NCBI GenBank assembly: GCA_036850595.1 | Contig: CM072170.1 | Coordinates: 17,465,932-17,529,931 of the forward strand | Direction: 5' to 3' | Length of the DNA stretch: 64,000 bases | From: Rhyacichthys aspro | Taxonomy: Eukaryota > Chordata > Actinopteri > Gobiiformes > Rhyacichthyidae | In this document: positions 36,102 through 49,316 of the stretch, in pieces | How positions within the stretch are numbered: position 1 is the first letter of the stretch | Layout of the letters: each line of letters starts with the position of its first letter | Program-made: the position numbers and the translations under genes | Notes under the pieces: model-generated | What the model was told of the DNA's origin: nothing | Database searches by the model: none | The model's input: the letters and a program-made list of their open reading frames with translations, nothing else

Positions 36102-39100
36102 ATGGCGGACGTAGTCCAGATGCACTTTACCACAGTTGACTATGTCATATTTGCCCTTCTGCTGGTTGCCTCAGCTGGTATTGGCCTCTTCTATGCCTTT
36201 TCAGGAGGCCGCCAGCGCACAACACAGGTGTGTGTTAGTTTCTTTTTTACTTTCACATCAACAGTCCTGTTTGCCACTTACTAAAACATAGATTTGAGAT
36301 TAGACTAAAGCAGAGGCTACCAAGCCAAATGATTAATATGAAAATATTATGTATCATCTAAAATTGTCAAAGCAATAAGAATTAATACCAACAACAAGTT
36401 CCAAATATTAGAAATATTACAAATGCTGTTTAGTCATAAAGTGTGGACTAATGTGAATAATGTGTGTTTTTAAGTTGACACAAAAAGACAGTATTGTATC
36501 CATTACAACAAATGTATCTCAAATTCCTTCAGATGACTTATTATCTGTAGAATAATGAATGCATAATGTAATGGAAATAGATTTTGTTTCTGGATGTAAC
36601 AGGAGTTCCTGATGGCTGACCGCTCTATGAGCTGCCTACCTGTGTCCTTGTCCCTCCTGGCCACCTTCCAGTCTGCTGTGGCCATCCTGGGGGCTCCATC
36701 AGAGGTGTACACCTTTGGTACTCAGTACTGGTTTCTCGGCTGCTCCTACTTTTTGGGCCTGCTCATTCCAGCTCATGTGTTTATCCCAGTTTTCTACAGA
36801 CTGCGTCTATCTAGTGCCTATGAGGTACACACAACTGTATAAAAACACATAGTGCACTTTCAACATGGAATACAAAACTTATCCCTTTTTACGTGAGGGT
36901 ATAATTCATTTTCTCAGTCTTAATTCTGCTGTGCTGACTGTATCTATTTAATTGTATTCTCTTCTCTATCTGCCTGTTTTCTGTCTTTATTGTCCAGTAT
37001 GATCTCAGAGACCAGTTTGCTTCTTTATTTTATCTTTCTTATACTTGCCAATGTTAATATCCTGAGGAAAGTTTTTTAATTGAGGATTATGTATTCTTGC
37101 CAGAATAAATTTCTCTTTCCTAAACTAAATTGACCAAATGAACAAAAGTCACTGAAGAACAAATGATTACTCTGAGATGATATGTATTATGCATTTTATT
37201 TTTTACCCTTCCCCTTTTGTCCACTTGACAGTATTTGGAACTTCGCTTCAACAAAACTGTCCGCATATGTGGAACTGTGACCTTCATCTTTCAAATGGTA
37301 ACTATGTCAGCATTTATGCCTTTAACTGTATGTGTTTGTCTATCATAATACATAACACTATTAATGGCTTTATTTAAAAAGTAATATTAATCTTGTTTGA
37401 CAATACAATGTCCGTAGGTTACACTGACCATCCATATATTATTCTGCCCTTTGGAAAAGTACTATCAGGGTTTTTATATGGTTTTGAAGGAATTCTATAG
37501 CAATATTTTTTCAATTGTTATGACAGTTTGTTGTGGCTTCCTCTACAGGTTATTTATATGGGTGTAGTCCTTTATGCCCCGGCCTTGGCACTTAATGCAG
37601 GTAAATTGAAATGAAGTTCTTTCACCATACTCAGGTCATATATTTTGCAGTACAGTAACCATGATTTGGTTTTGTTCAGTGACTGGCTTTGACCTCTGGG
37701 GGGCAGTGCTGGCGATGGGATTAGTGTGCACTCTGTATACTGCAATGGTAAATATAAGTTTTGTGAAAGACTACATGTAAATGAATGAGTCAAACATGTC
37801 AAGTCTAAACCAGTTTATTTCTGTCATCCAGGGCGGGTTAAAGGCTGTTATCTGGACAGATGTTTTCCAGACAGTGGTGATGTTTGCCGGCCAGTTGGCT
37901 GTCATTGTGGTGGGGGCCAGTCAGGCAGGAGGCATGGCAGAGGTGTGGAGGAAAGCGGTCAATGGCAGCCGCATTGCTGGACTAGAGTAGGTTCTGCACA
38001 TTTCTTATGTACAAATTGCACCCTAAAATTACAGTGATGAGCTTATTCCCAATGCTAATATATTTTTATTCTGTTGTCATTTAATGAAAACTCAAAATCT
38101 GTTTTATTGCCTGGTAAATCCCAGTCAATCCCAGTCTGTATGAGTGGTATTATGGTATTACGAAGCGGGTTATCAACTTGTTAAGTTAATCCTGAGTGTC
38201 TCTGTGGAGCTGAGAGCGTGTTTATGTGAAACAGGCCTAGTTGGCACTATACAACCAATCACAGCGACATGTGGGAGAGTTAACATGAGGAAAAACGAAA
38301 AAATGAACAGCACCAGAGACTAAATGTATGGTACATGCTTTGTAGTACAGGGCCCAGGAGTTTGTTTTTGGCAGGTTGGTGCAAACATGACAGACAAGAT
38401 ACAGACAAGCTACAATAAGACAAGAAACAAAAACTACTAAAAATATGACAAATATTCAACGTGAGTTACTATACAGTCCAGTGTCCAGGTGTGTCAGGAC
38501 AACAGGGTCAAACATTTCTAAGACGCTAATACTCCTCTGTCTCTACTCATAAATAATCTGTTTTTAAGCAAATAGTTTTATGATGAATTAAAACATGTGC
38601 ACTACTCTTTTCATTTTTAATGGTTTCTTTTATTTATAGCCTGAATCCAGACCCTCTAGAACGGCACACTTTTTGGACATTGGCTGTGGGTGGAATCTTT
38701 CTGATGCTGGCTTTGTATGGGGTCAACCAGGCACAGGTTCAGAGATACCTCAGTTCTCGCACAGAGAAAGAAGCTGTCATGTCAGTTTTCTCAAGCGTTA
38801 AGTATTTTATTCCTCTTCTTTATGTACACTCTATTCTATTCTAACTGACATGTTACAATTCCTTTCAGGTCTTGCTATGTTGTTTTCCCGTGCCAACAGA
38901 TTGTGCTCTGCTTAGGCTGTTTGATGGGTCTTGTTATGTTTGCTCGCTATGGAGAAGAAAGCCCACTGGACAAAGGTTATGTCAAAACTAAGGACCAGGT
39001 AAATTTGTGATGTTTCGCTATGAGTTTCTTATTTGATGTTTATTCATTGTCTCTGATAATGTCCATTTGCAGATGGTGTTGTACTTTGTGATGGATGTCT

Positions 39101-41898
39101 TTAAAGATTTGCCTGGGCTTTCCGGACTGTTTGTTGCCTGTCTCTTCAGTGGAGCTCTCAGGTATAAGAAATAATTTAAATCATTTTTGCATTTCTTGTA
39201 ATAAAATACATTTTGAATTTGAATATGAATACAATTTAAAGACTATAAACATTTTTACCATTTTTTTTTTCACCAGCACCATCTCATCAGCTTTCAATTC
39301 CTTGGCAACAGTAACTATGGAGGACCTGATTAAACCACATTTCCCAGCTATGACTGAATCTAAAGCCACAATGCTGTCGAAAGGACTTGGTATGACTGCA
39401 CGAACATACTGCACACTTTGTGTATTATAAGCATATTGTAATGTGTTTGTATTGAAATGCTTGTGTTCATACTCTCCTACAGCTTTAGCTTATGGTCTTG
39501 TGTGTCTGGCAATGGCCTACATAGCCTCCATAATGGGATCAGTGCTGCAGGTATCTACGATCAGTAGCCTGAGAATGGCACAACAAATACATCCTTTCTG
39601 TTAATTGTAGTGTTAAATGTCATTATTGAAATTAAAATTTACCATTTACCATATTCCCTACTGTTTGCTCTGTCCTTAGGCCGCCTTCAGCATCTTTGGA
39701 ATGGTTGGAGGTCCTCTTTTAGGGCTCTTCTGTCTGGGCATGTTCTTCCCATGGGCAAACTCCATCGTACGTTTTGTTTAAATGTAGCTAGTGCATACAG
39801 TCCCATAAACATCCTCTTTATTTTAATGTTTTGAACCTTATGACTTTTCAGGGTGCAGTGGTTGGACTAATAGCAGGGCTTGGCATGGCTTTCTGGGTTG
39901 GCATAGGCAGTTTCGTGATGCGTATGTCCAGCTCCACCTCTGTACCACTCCTTAACACCACTATACCTCCTCTCTTTGAAAATACAACTGTGACATCTCT
40001 TTTGAGTGCCACGACAGTTAAGCCTAGGTAACATATATCAATTTTATACATTTATATTAAGCTGACGGAACTATTTTTCATTCACAAGAAACTTTTTAGA
40101 CCAACAGGTGTGGAGGCACTCTACTCATTATCCTACATGTGGTATAGTGCTCATAACTCAACTACTGTGGTGGTCGTGGGACTACTGGTCAGCCTGCTAA
40201 CAGGTACACACTTCACCTATATCTATTTATTATCATATTTGTATATTTTTTCAAAAGAGCAACCAGCTTCAACTTCTACCATATACAGTGTTTGATTTTA
40301 TATGTCAATATATAGATGATTATACTGCACATCCTAACCTGTTCTTATTACCATCCTTGTTTTTGTGCTACATAGTGAACATAGTAAAACAATTATCAAA
40401 AAATATAGAGTTTGCTTTAAAATACAACAAACAAGGTACTACACACAGATTCTTTGAACCCTATACAATGTTGTCTGTTTTACTGGTGCGTCTGTACATA
40501 CGTCAGGCCCCATGAAGGAGAAACAACTAACCCCAGGCACAGTGTTTCCAGTTCTTGGGACGTTGCTTTTCTTCCTACCTGACCACTATAGAGAGAAGCT
40601 CTGCTGCATTACTCCTCTGGCTCCCAAGGTAGCCTCACATTTACACTTACTCTACCTTTTCATTACATTTGACATTACATTTCTTTGTTCATTTCTAGTA
40701 TGTGCCTAGCTTTAGTCCCCCTAAGTAAACAAGGGATTGTATCTCACATCCTGCTTTGTTTGCAAAACCACAGAAGCCTCTTGTAGGCCAAAACAGTTCA
40801 GTGATTTTGCTCTCCAAAACATAACCTATTTCATTAGCCACAATCAAAAATTAGTCACCAACACTATGGCTTTGTATTAATGAATACCGTATTTTCCGCA
40901 CTATAAGGTGCATCGGATTATAAGGCGCACCTTCAATGAATGGCCTATTTTAAAACTGTTTTCATATATAGAGCGCACCGCATTATAAGGCGCATAGAAT
41001 AGAAGCTACAGTAGTGGCTGGGGTTGCGTTATGCATCCACTATATGGAGCTGCGCTAAAGGGAATGTCAGCAAAACAGTCAGATAAGTCAGCAGTCAAAC
41101 TTTATTAATAGAATACAAACCAGCGTTCTGACAACTCCGTTCACTCCCAAAATGAATAAACAGCTGTTTTATTGTTTTCCCCGAGGTAATGTCAGTGACG
41201 TAGTATTTTCGCGACACAGTTGATCTTTTAACAACAGCAAGGTATAACAGGCAGTGCAACTTTTTTATCACGTAGTGGAGGGGAACTTTTCCTCGATTCA
41301 GTAAACACGTAAAAGAAACAGTCTGATACCGTTACGGTAAATCAAACGTTAGTGCAATCACAATATAGTAACTCTCAAAATAGTGCAAAGCAATCCATCC
41401 ATCCATCGATCCATATATAAGGTGCATCGGATTATAAGGCGCACTGTCGGCTTTTGAGAAAATTGAAGGCTTTTAGGTGCGAAAATACAGTACTAACATT
41501 AAAACGCACTTGATTTTAAAAGGTCTTTCAAACTGAGCTAGGACTTATTCACTCACTCCACAAAGATCCTACCACAAGTGGGCTAGGCCTCCTTTGATTC
41601 ACTGAGTCCCATTAACACAAAACATATGATCATTCAGCACACATGTGCCAGGTGTAAACTGTATGTACTCTAACCTGACTCCTACATCTTCATAATTTAT
41701 GACCAGCTCCAAGAGACCAGACCTTATCACATGACCAAGGAAGTTCTCAATGGAACAGCCTTGTGTAAAGAAGACATGGTGACAGAGGACAAGGAGATGG
41801 AGAGTGAAAGAGCACACACAGAGGAAGAGGAGGAATCCAGTAGCCTCCCGCCTTCAGTGGGACTGACGGGCCACGCTGTCCAGGAGACCGCTCTGTGA
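36102..41898 (+). CDS. slc5a6: sodium-dependent multivitamin transporter (SMVT), 636 residues
   Basis: Sixteen coding exons join in frame: 36102-36227, 36603-36824, 37232-37297, 37549-37600, 37680-37747, 37832-37986, 38640-38780, 38869-38998, 39073-39161, 39277-39389, 39483-39550, 39680-39766, 39852-40027, 40100-40203, 40507-40628 and 41707-41898. An upstream in-frame TGA and no earlier ATG fix the start. The protein is a sodium:solute symporter (SLC5 fold, multiple membrane helices) that imports biotin, pantothenate and lipoate with sodium at the plasma membrane. Diagnostic blocks shared with human SMVT are [115 protein letters not shown] and WYSAHNSTTV. The extracellular loop near residue 490 has NTT sequons. 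The C-terminus ETAL keeps the PDZ-ligand form (human ETSL). Confidence 0.96.
40887..41490. mobile_element. TA-flanked nonautonomous element, second copy, in the last slc5a6 intron
   Basis: The left end CCGTATTTTCCGCACTATAA and right end (complement CTGTATTTTCGCACC) are inverted and flanked by TA (40885-40886; 41491-41492). ATTATAAGGCGCAC motifs recur near both ends. It is 604 bp, has no coding capacity, and its interior differs from the 10211-10781 copy. Confidence 0.7.
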
Positions 41899-43894
41899 TC
41901 CTTTCTTTTTCTTTTGTTTTTGTTTTTTTTGGGGGGGAGGGTTGGGGTAAAAAGAGAAGTTAACGCAGGCTGGAACTTGCATTAAAAACAGTTGCAATTA
42001 AAAAAGACAATGCCTGTTTCTCAGAAATTACAGCACAATTAGCAACGCACAATAAAATCAAAGAATAAGCCAGAGAGAGACTTTAAGTTATTTTTCTAAG
42101 AGAGTTAAGTAAAGAGTAAGAGCTCGCACTAGAGAGGTCTCTGAATTCTGAATGGAAGAAAACACATTTTTGTGCTGCTATGATACTCCTGGTTTAAGTA
42201 CTTTGTAGTTTTTTACACCACCCTTTTAGCTGCTACAATGCCTTTGAGCTGCTACAAAAAGGTTTATGTCCTTTTGTCATTATTCTTTATGGGAAGTACA
42301 GAGATAAATTCCTTTAGTGTAGGGTGAGAAAGTACATTAGCCAAAGTACAGAGAGAATAGTTGCTGAATGTTAGATTTTTATGGCACAAGCACTAAAACA
42401 TGTATGTCATTTGTCTAATATACAAACATTTTAACATGTCTAATTACACACAGGATTGTTCATAGATGTAAGCAATGTTTGGATAAGGATTTAACATGAC
42501 ACCAAAAATGTTAGTGTCCACAGTAGTGTCATGATGCCAGCCTCTTCAGTAAATGTGAGCTTTTCCACTGGGGACACCGCTGCATAACTCAGCAGCCAAC
42601 TGCTTGGTGGTACATTTCACAATAAATATGCAGCCATTCTTTTTTTGAATGGACAATTTGTCAAGCCGCATAGAGCAGATGAGATGGACAGGAAGCATTC
42701 AATTTCAAAGTCAGTTTAATTGCGAGTGTTTCTTGGGAAAGTGTAAAAGCCAGTAATTAGCCAGCCACCACAACTCTATAGTCAAATACTTGAAGCAGAA
42801 CTCTGTCAATTTGCTGTTTTCACCACTTAAAAGGCATTCATATTGTGTTTAAGTTGTGAAGTCAGACAGCACATACAAGGACATAGCTAAGAAGAGCCCT
42901 CTCCCATGATTTCCTGGTGTGACTTTGTGTAAAGCAGGAGTTGAATGATGTCAATGTAACATTATAAGTTAGTCACTTTTACCTGAAGGTGCTCCAGCTT
43001 CCTGGAAGGCACCCCAGGTTTTCATTAGTTGTATGTTTTATATGGTTATATGGTATATTATATTTAGCTCATTTACATGCATACATTGTTCTTAACTGGT
43101 ATGTCTGGCCTATACTAAAGTCATAAAAGATGCATGTCAACCACACCAGCTGACATTTATGTATGGAGACAGAGCAGTCGTGTCTTTTAAGCAGTCTTGT
43201 CAGTGTCACTATATTAGTAGTAGTCCACATCACTGTGTAAATTATGGTTTTCCAGTGTGTCTTTTCTTTACTAGACTTTTAGTGAAGAGTTTTTGGAAGC
43301 AAAGAATTCTTGACCATCCAAGCCATTTACGTGATCCATTGTCACTGTGTAAGAAAACAAATGTTGTGCCTGTGTTTAGTGTTGTTCAGATACGTAATTT
43401 AGATTTTGTTAAATGGCTTACTATGGTTTAATGCTCAAATTAAACCATATACATCCATAACATTAGGTTTATGCACACCACCCAAGCCTACTCTTGTGTG
43501 CCTAGAGTAGGCACTAGGTAAAAGAGTAAGTAGCTGCAGCAGTTTTATTCAGCCTATAACAATGTACAAGTCAAGTAGCAGAAAAGCAGCGACCCATTCA
43601 GCAGCTGTCTTTTTTTTTTATTTGAAAAGAATTTTATTTGAAAAATTTCCCTAATGGAAAATTGGGCAATCATTTACATGAACAGCATGTTCAGAAATAC
43701 CTCGATTTATCCAAAGCATATAGAATATAAATATTGTTTATGTTTTCTTAGTATTGATTATATATATTGGAAAATGTATTTGTATATTTTTGTAATGCCA
43801 CTTAATGCCTCCATGTTTCAGAAGTGGAGATATAATTCTATATGCAAGAATAAGAACTAGGAGATGGTTTTAGTGAATTAAAAACTTAAATGGG
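41899..43894. other. slc5a6 3' UTR and intergenic region
   Basis: The first AATAAA-type signal after the stop lies near 42050 (CACAATAAAATC). Another is near 42620 (CACAATAAATATG). No further gene is seen. Open frames at 43159-43431 and 43654-43860 lack similarity. Confidence 0.45.
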
Positions 43895-45479
43895 ATATTC
43901 ATTAAGTTAGCCTTACATAGCATTTTATACTAAAATGCTAATGTGGTTTTTTAGTGATGTTTAAAACCCTGACCCTGACTAGTTTCTACTGAAATGTTTA
44001 TTTCTTTTTCATACCTGAAATTACTTGAAGTGTGTGCCTTTAATGATTTCCTTAATATAATTCACACAAGACTCCCTTTACACTCAGACTGTATTACTAC
44101 TGTTAAAGATGTCACTGAGTCACCGCCTTACTAATATACACGTAAATGCCAATGAAGCACAAACAGACACTGTTCTAGATTTATCAAGAATGATCTATTT
44201 TGTACAGCGTATTTTAATGATTAAGTGTAAGCCTGAGGTTCTCCAGGTTTGTTATTAATCAGTGGCCCTTTTATTGTGAATTTGTCTGGACCACAGTGTA
44301 ATATTTTTAAAAGGAGAGCATGGCACTTAGTAATTTCTAGCACAAATAAATATTGTTTTAAACAATATTTATTTTGTATGTTTTCCCATGTACAAGAATT
44401 CTTCCTGAACTGCATTCCAAAACTATAACTCCATAAGTGCTGAAGTCACCAGACTTTGCGTTTTATGTGTGCCTTCATTTTTTTATATTTTATGAATACG
44501 CAGTGGACTATTTGTTGAAAAGTCATCGACAGAGGTCAAACTTGTGGGAAATTTAGGATCTTACTTGGTTTATAATTGACAGAATAAGAATTCTATGCCA
44601 TAAAATGGGAACATGCAAATTTGTGCATGTTTTTTAATTTAATGGAAAAGCAAACACTGTATTTACATGTGTCCAGATGTTATGTGAATGTGATTAACAT
44701 ATCAAAAGACAATATTAAAAATCAAACTGTTGAGCCATTCCCAAAGATTTCTGGATTATTCAGACACAAGTTATTTTTTACTGCTGTCTTATTGACTATT
44801 CCATGGCTTGTAGTCACACAGTACATTTTGTAACTGGAATGAATGTATTTATTTTATTTGGAATGGGTAAACTTTTTTTTATAGGTTGCTGTTGCTGCTA
44901 GTCAGGCCTGTAAGTTAAAGAAACACTGGTTGGATTATTCGTAGTTTTTGGTGTTTTGTATAGAATAGTTGTGTGTTTTCTCTAGATCTGTTATACATTC
45001 TAACTGCACAACTATTTTTGACATGAGCCATCAGGCCATCACCATTGTCAGTGTCAGACTAAAACATGAAGGACCCCAGATAATGTACAACCGGCCATAG
45101 CCAGCTCTCTGGCTGTCAACCACCTGAAGTCGTTTTTTTTTTTTGTCTTGTATACTAGACACAAAGAACTTAAAATAAAGTAATGCTACATTATTTTTTG
45201 CTTATTATATGTTTTTTATTATTTGTTAATTCATTTGCTTACCATTGCGTTTTATATTATAGTAGTCAAATATTTAATGTTCCATATTTCCCTACTTTAA
45301 ATTAAGCATTTGAGGGGTTTTTTGGAAAATAAAAAACAGCTGCAAAACTGGGAGTAGGGCTTTTAAAGCTGCTGCTCGGCCACTTTGAAGCCTTTTCCAA
45401 AGACTCATGAGGCGTTACCTAGGACTCTAGCCTTGGCTTGGGAGGAGCCAACTCTGAAGGGAGCCTCCTCCAAAGGAAG

Positions 45480-45700
45480 GATCCTGGCAACTGGAAAACC
45501 ACTGTATGTCCTCCCCCTTGTTATTGTGTTATCCGGCTTCCTCCCAGCGCACAAAGACATGCATGTATAGGTGAATTGGTGACTCTAAAGTGCTTTAGCG
45601 ATTAACTGGCCATTATCCAATGTGTACAGCCTCAGGTCCAAATCTGCTGGGATAGGCCCAGACGGGGGCCAAGCAGTAGAAAATGAGTGAGAGTGAGTGA
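45480..45700 (+). repeat. SINE-like repeat body (copy 1)
   Basis: CCGGCTTCCTCCCAGCGCAC, AAAGACATGCATGTATAGGTG, AATTGGTGACTCTAAA and CTGCTGGGATAGGCCCAG are the hallmarks of the common fish repeat also present at 27655-27835. The counterpart in copy 2 is at about 56930-57140, where CACAAAGACA is deleted. Confidence 0.65.
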
Positions 45701-46815
45701 AAATGAGTCTTGTACTATATTCATTTACAAGGCTCGAGCTGTGATTTATCTCCATGAAGTCAACTGAAAACAGAGAAATAAGCTTAAAGGTACCTCAACC
45801 AGAAATACACTTTACAAAAACCTATATTTCCTTCAAGTATAAAAATAATGAGCTTTCCCCATTCCATACTGCCTATCTTTCCACAAAAATGTGACAAATG
45901 TCATTTCCTCAAGTCATATCCATCCTGGTGTGATCTAATATGAGGACACAGGCCCTCATTTATTAAATGTGCATAAGCCTGAAAACTGTATATATGCCCA
46001 TTTCCATTCATTCCTATTTCTTTGAAATGTATCAATGTGAACATGGGCATACGGTATGCTGGAATCCCACACCAAAGGCTTCATTTATAAAAGACTGTGT
46101 AGAATCTCTGCTTAACCAGAGACTAAGCCTAGCGGACAAAAGTGGCATATGCCAATAAATATTGTGATTTATAGAACCGTGCGTACACTCACCTGCTTGT
46201 AATGCACAATGGACAATGCATTAAGGAAGGAATTTTCATGTTCATGTTTTCTTTCTACAGTTTATTATAAAATTACAAAGGAAATCAGGCTTGCTGTTGA
46301 ATGTATTTGCTCATTTTAAATCCCACTTTGTCATAATGTTTTACAACATCACACATAATCTAATAAAGTAGATTTCCAGTATCAACAACAGTGACCTCGA
46401 CAAACAGGTCTTGTTTTATGTATGTGCCTCTTTTAAAATTGAAGCCCCTGCCCCTCTGTATCTCTCTGCATGTCCCTGTGTTTTAGAGAGAATCAAAGTC
46501 AAATGAAATTATATCAAACATACATCAAACAGTCATGTTTCAAACATGCTTCAGTTCATCAACTCAACAAGTGGGTCGCCTTTGAGCCAAGTCACCATAC
46601 AACACATCACTATCGATTATTTTTAATATGAAAGTTACCTGTAACATTAACTGTACATTATATATTTTAAATAGGTCCAATCCTGTTTGTTAACCACCTC
46701 ATTGCCTTTAGAGATCCATGACCTCCCCACTCCAATCATAGAGCAGGGCAGCTAGTCACACAAGTCTATAAAGGCCAGCTTAGCCTGCTAGTCTCACATT
46801 ACATTTAGCTCATAG

Positions 46816-47241
46816 CTAGGGTGGCTATACGTCTCGATTTAACCGGGACAGGCCCAATTTTGAGCCCCCTGTCCCGTGTCCCGGTGGATATCTACAAAAA
46901 CACTAAAATGTCCTAATTTTACCCCCTTCCTGTGGTGAATGTCCCGATTTTTTGCCCCGTCATAAAGCCAAAGCAAACAAGAAACACATTTTTCTGTCGA
47001 CCCTCTGTATGCCAATCACAGAGAACACTGTAGAAAAGTTGTATTTGTTTGAAGTGAAATAATAAAGAAAAAATTTTACACTAATCAATGCAATCAGCTC
47101 ACATTTTTGAAAAATATTTACTGGTGTTGTATTGATTTCTGGCAACATTATTTTTTCATTTGTTAATGTACTGTCATTGGATTCGTGGTAAAATCAAAAT
47201 GTCCCAATTTTTTGGTTTGAAAACATCGTCACCCTTCCCTA
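46816..47241. mobile_element. GGGTGRC-ended DNA element (copy 1)
   Basis: It begins CTAGGGTGGCTATACGTCTC and ends ATCGTCACCCTTCCCTAG. The ends are imperfectly inverted (AGGGTGGC / AGGGTGAC). TTTAACCGGGACAGG, TGTCCCGATTTTTTG and ATGTCCCAATTTTTTGG recur inside. It is noncoding. Copy 2 lies at 59015-59388 and lacks about 55 internal bases. Confidence 0.5.
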
Positions 47242-48659
47242 GTATGTGCTAGATGATCTCCAGCCAATCTATACAAAATTATATATCGTGCTAACCTGCT
47301 AACATGAATCATTGTCTTAACAAAGGTAATTAATTAGCACCGGCAAGAGCTACAACTGCATTATTACAATCCAAGTACAAGTGCATTATCGTTCGTTATT
47401 TATACAGAGAATGATAAATATAAATATATAACCCTAAACCTAATGGCAGTGACAATATTTATAGGACATCTGGGGGACAAACAAAGAAGAAATAAGGCAG
47501 AGCTGGAGGACTTAACCCAATACACAATGCATAGAAGACACTTGGGACCTTGATATCAGGCATAACAAAGCAAATTACATATTACTTTAAAAAAATCTGA
47601 CCACATAAACAACCACTGCGGTGACTCCAATGGACACATCCCTTTGCTAACTCACAATCCAACTTGTCTCTGGAAAATACGTACTAAAAGTTCAATACCA
47701 GGTCAGCCTAAGAACCTTTGTGGGGAACCAATGATTCCCCCACATTAGTGTAATGACTGACCATGATGTTCTTTGAGGGGGATTGGGCAGACTTGGGTTC
47801 CACAATGACAGTGCTTCTCAGTGACAAAGGAGCAAGAAGGTGGCAATTTCCCCGACATAATATATTATTTTCGTGGCAGTAACGTAACAGCTGTACCCGA
47901 CCACCAGGAGGCGCAGCTCAGCAACTGGAGAAACTCTTCACAGTCTGAGTACAAGAGGAAATTAATCCCAGTATTTCTCATCAGACATTTTTTCTGGATT
48001 ATTTGTTGGAGCACTACTAGAAACTAGAAAAGTTGGTACTAGAAATCTGAATCCATAAAGCTCAATGTTCAGGACAACTTTCTCAGGAACAGGTTGAAAA
48101 GACAAGAAAATACCTGCAGCTCTCAACTTAGCCTTTGCTATTTTCACTGAGCATACATGACATACTGCCTGAGTCCAGCTGAGGGTGGAAAAACAGTTGG
48201 AGAGGGGGACAGCTAACGAAAGAGGACAGGAAACTGGACAGGACCTTTAATGTTGTAGCACTGTTCACTGCATGTGCATTAGCTGCTATGCCTTTAATTT
48301 TTCTCTCATGAAACCTTGATTTGAAATGACAAGCAGGGAGCTGGGTCAGGACAGGACAGTGAGGACAGCAGCGTCAGTAGACTAGTTAAGGTGGATCTAG
48401 TAGTCCATAGCATCCTCACCTGTTCTGGGTAAGGTACTGTAAAAGTCTCTCATTGGCAGGTTGGAGTATGTTACCTCAGTGAAGATATGCTTTAGGATGT
48501 CAAACACAGCAGTAATTAACACACCTCCACTTCAGGGTTAACCTGGACATTATCGGTTCATATGTCCCACAATTGTCCACTCTTAACTCTAGACAGGTAA
48601 CACTTCATCATTTCCTCCTATTCTTGGATGGAAAACATGTCACTAAGGTCACCCTAGAA

Positions 48660-49308
48660 CAGGGGTCGGCAACCCAAAATGTTCAAAGAGCCATACTGGA
48701 CCAAAAAAACAAAACAAAAAAAATCTGTCTGGAGCCGCAAAAAATTAAAAGCCTTATATGAAGGCAACACAGACATTAAGTGTATATTAGCTATATTAGC
48801 CTACTATCAAAATGACTAAGTAGGCTACAAATACATAATGAGCATTCATGATTAAATGTTTATTTTCCCTGCAGCACATCCTGGAGAGAATGACGCACCA
48901 CGTGACTACTCGGCTGAACGATATTTGGTGCTTTAAGTTTAACTTCCATTACAATATTAATGTCATCAGCAATCTTTCTCTTTCTCCCTTTGGGATCCAT
49001 GGCCCATGACACACCCGCCGGTTTGTTTACAACAGCCACCTGCCTGGCACCGCGCCGCGCTGAAACGAGTGTCGCAGGCTATGACGCAAATCTTATTGAC
49101 AGAAATGTTGAAATTTAATATTAAGTATACACATTTCTACAGCATTGGAAAACGTTACGAATGTTTGTGTCATGTTTGTCCTCCTACAGAAACCATATTA
49201 AAACCATCTTTTTCCATTTTCATACATTTTTGAAAAAGCTCCAGGGAGCCACTAGGGGAGTGCTAAAGAGCCGCATGCGGCTCTAGAGCCGCGGGTTGCC
49301 GACCCCTG
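48660..49308. mobile_element. nonautonomous hAT element, 649 bp, perfect 8-bp target duplication (copy 1)
   Basis: The ends CAGGGGTCGGCAACC and GGTTGCCGACCCCTG are perfect inverted repeats of 15 bases. The 8-bp duplication CCCTAGAA flanks both sides (48652-48659; 49309-49316). Subterminal GAGCCGCATGCGGCTC is typical of fish hAT elements. No transposase frame survives. Confidence 0.9.
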
Positions 49309-49316
49309 CCCTAGAA

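Noticed and set aside
44221..44415. 64-codon frame identical in both copies (55661-55855)
   Set aside because: Identity is explained by the recent duplication or allelism.
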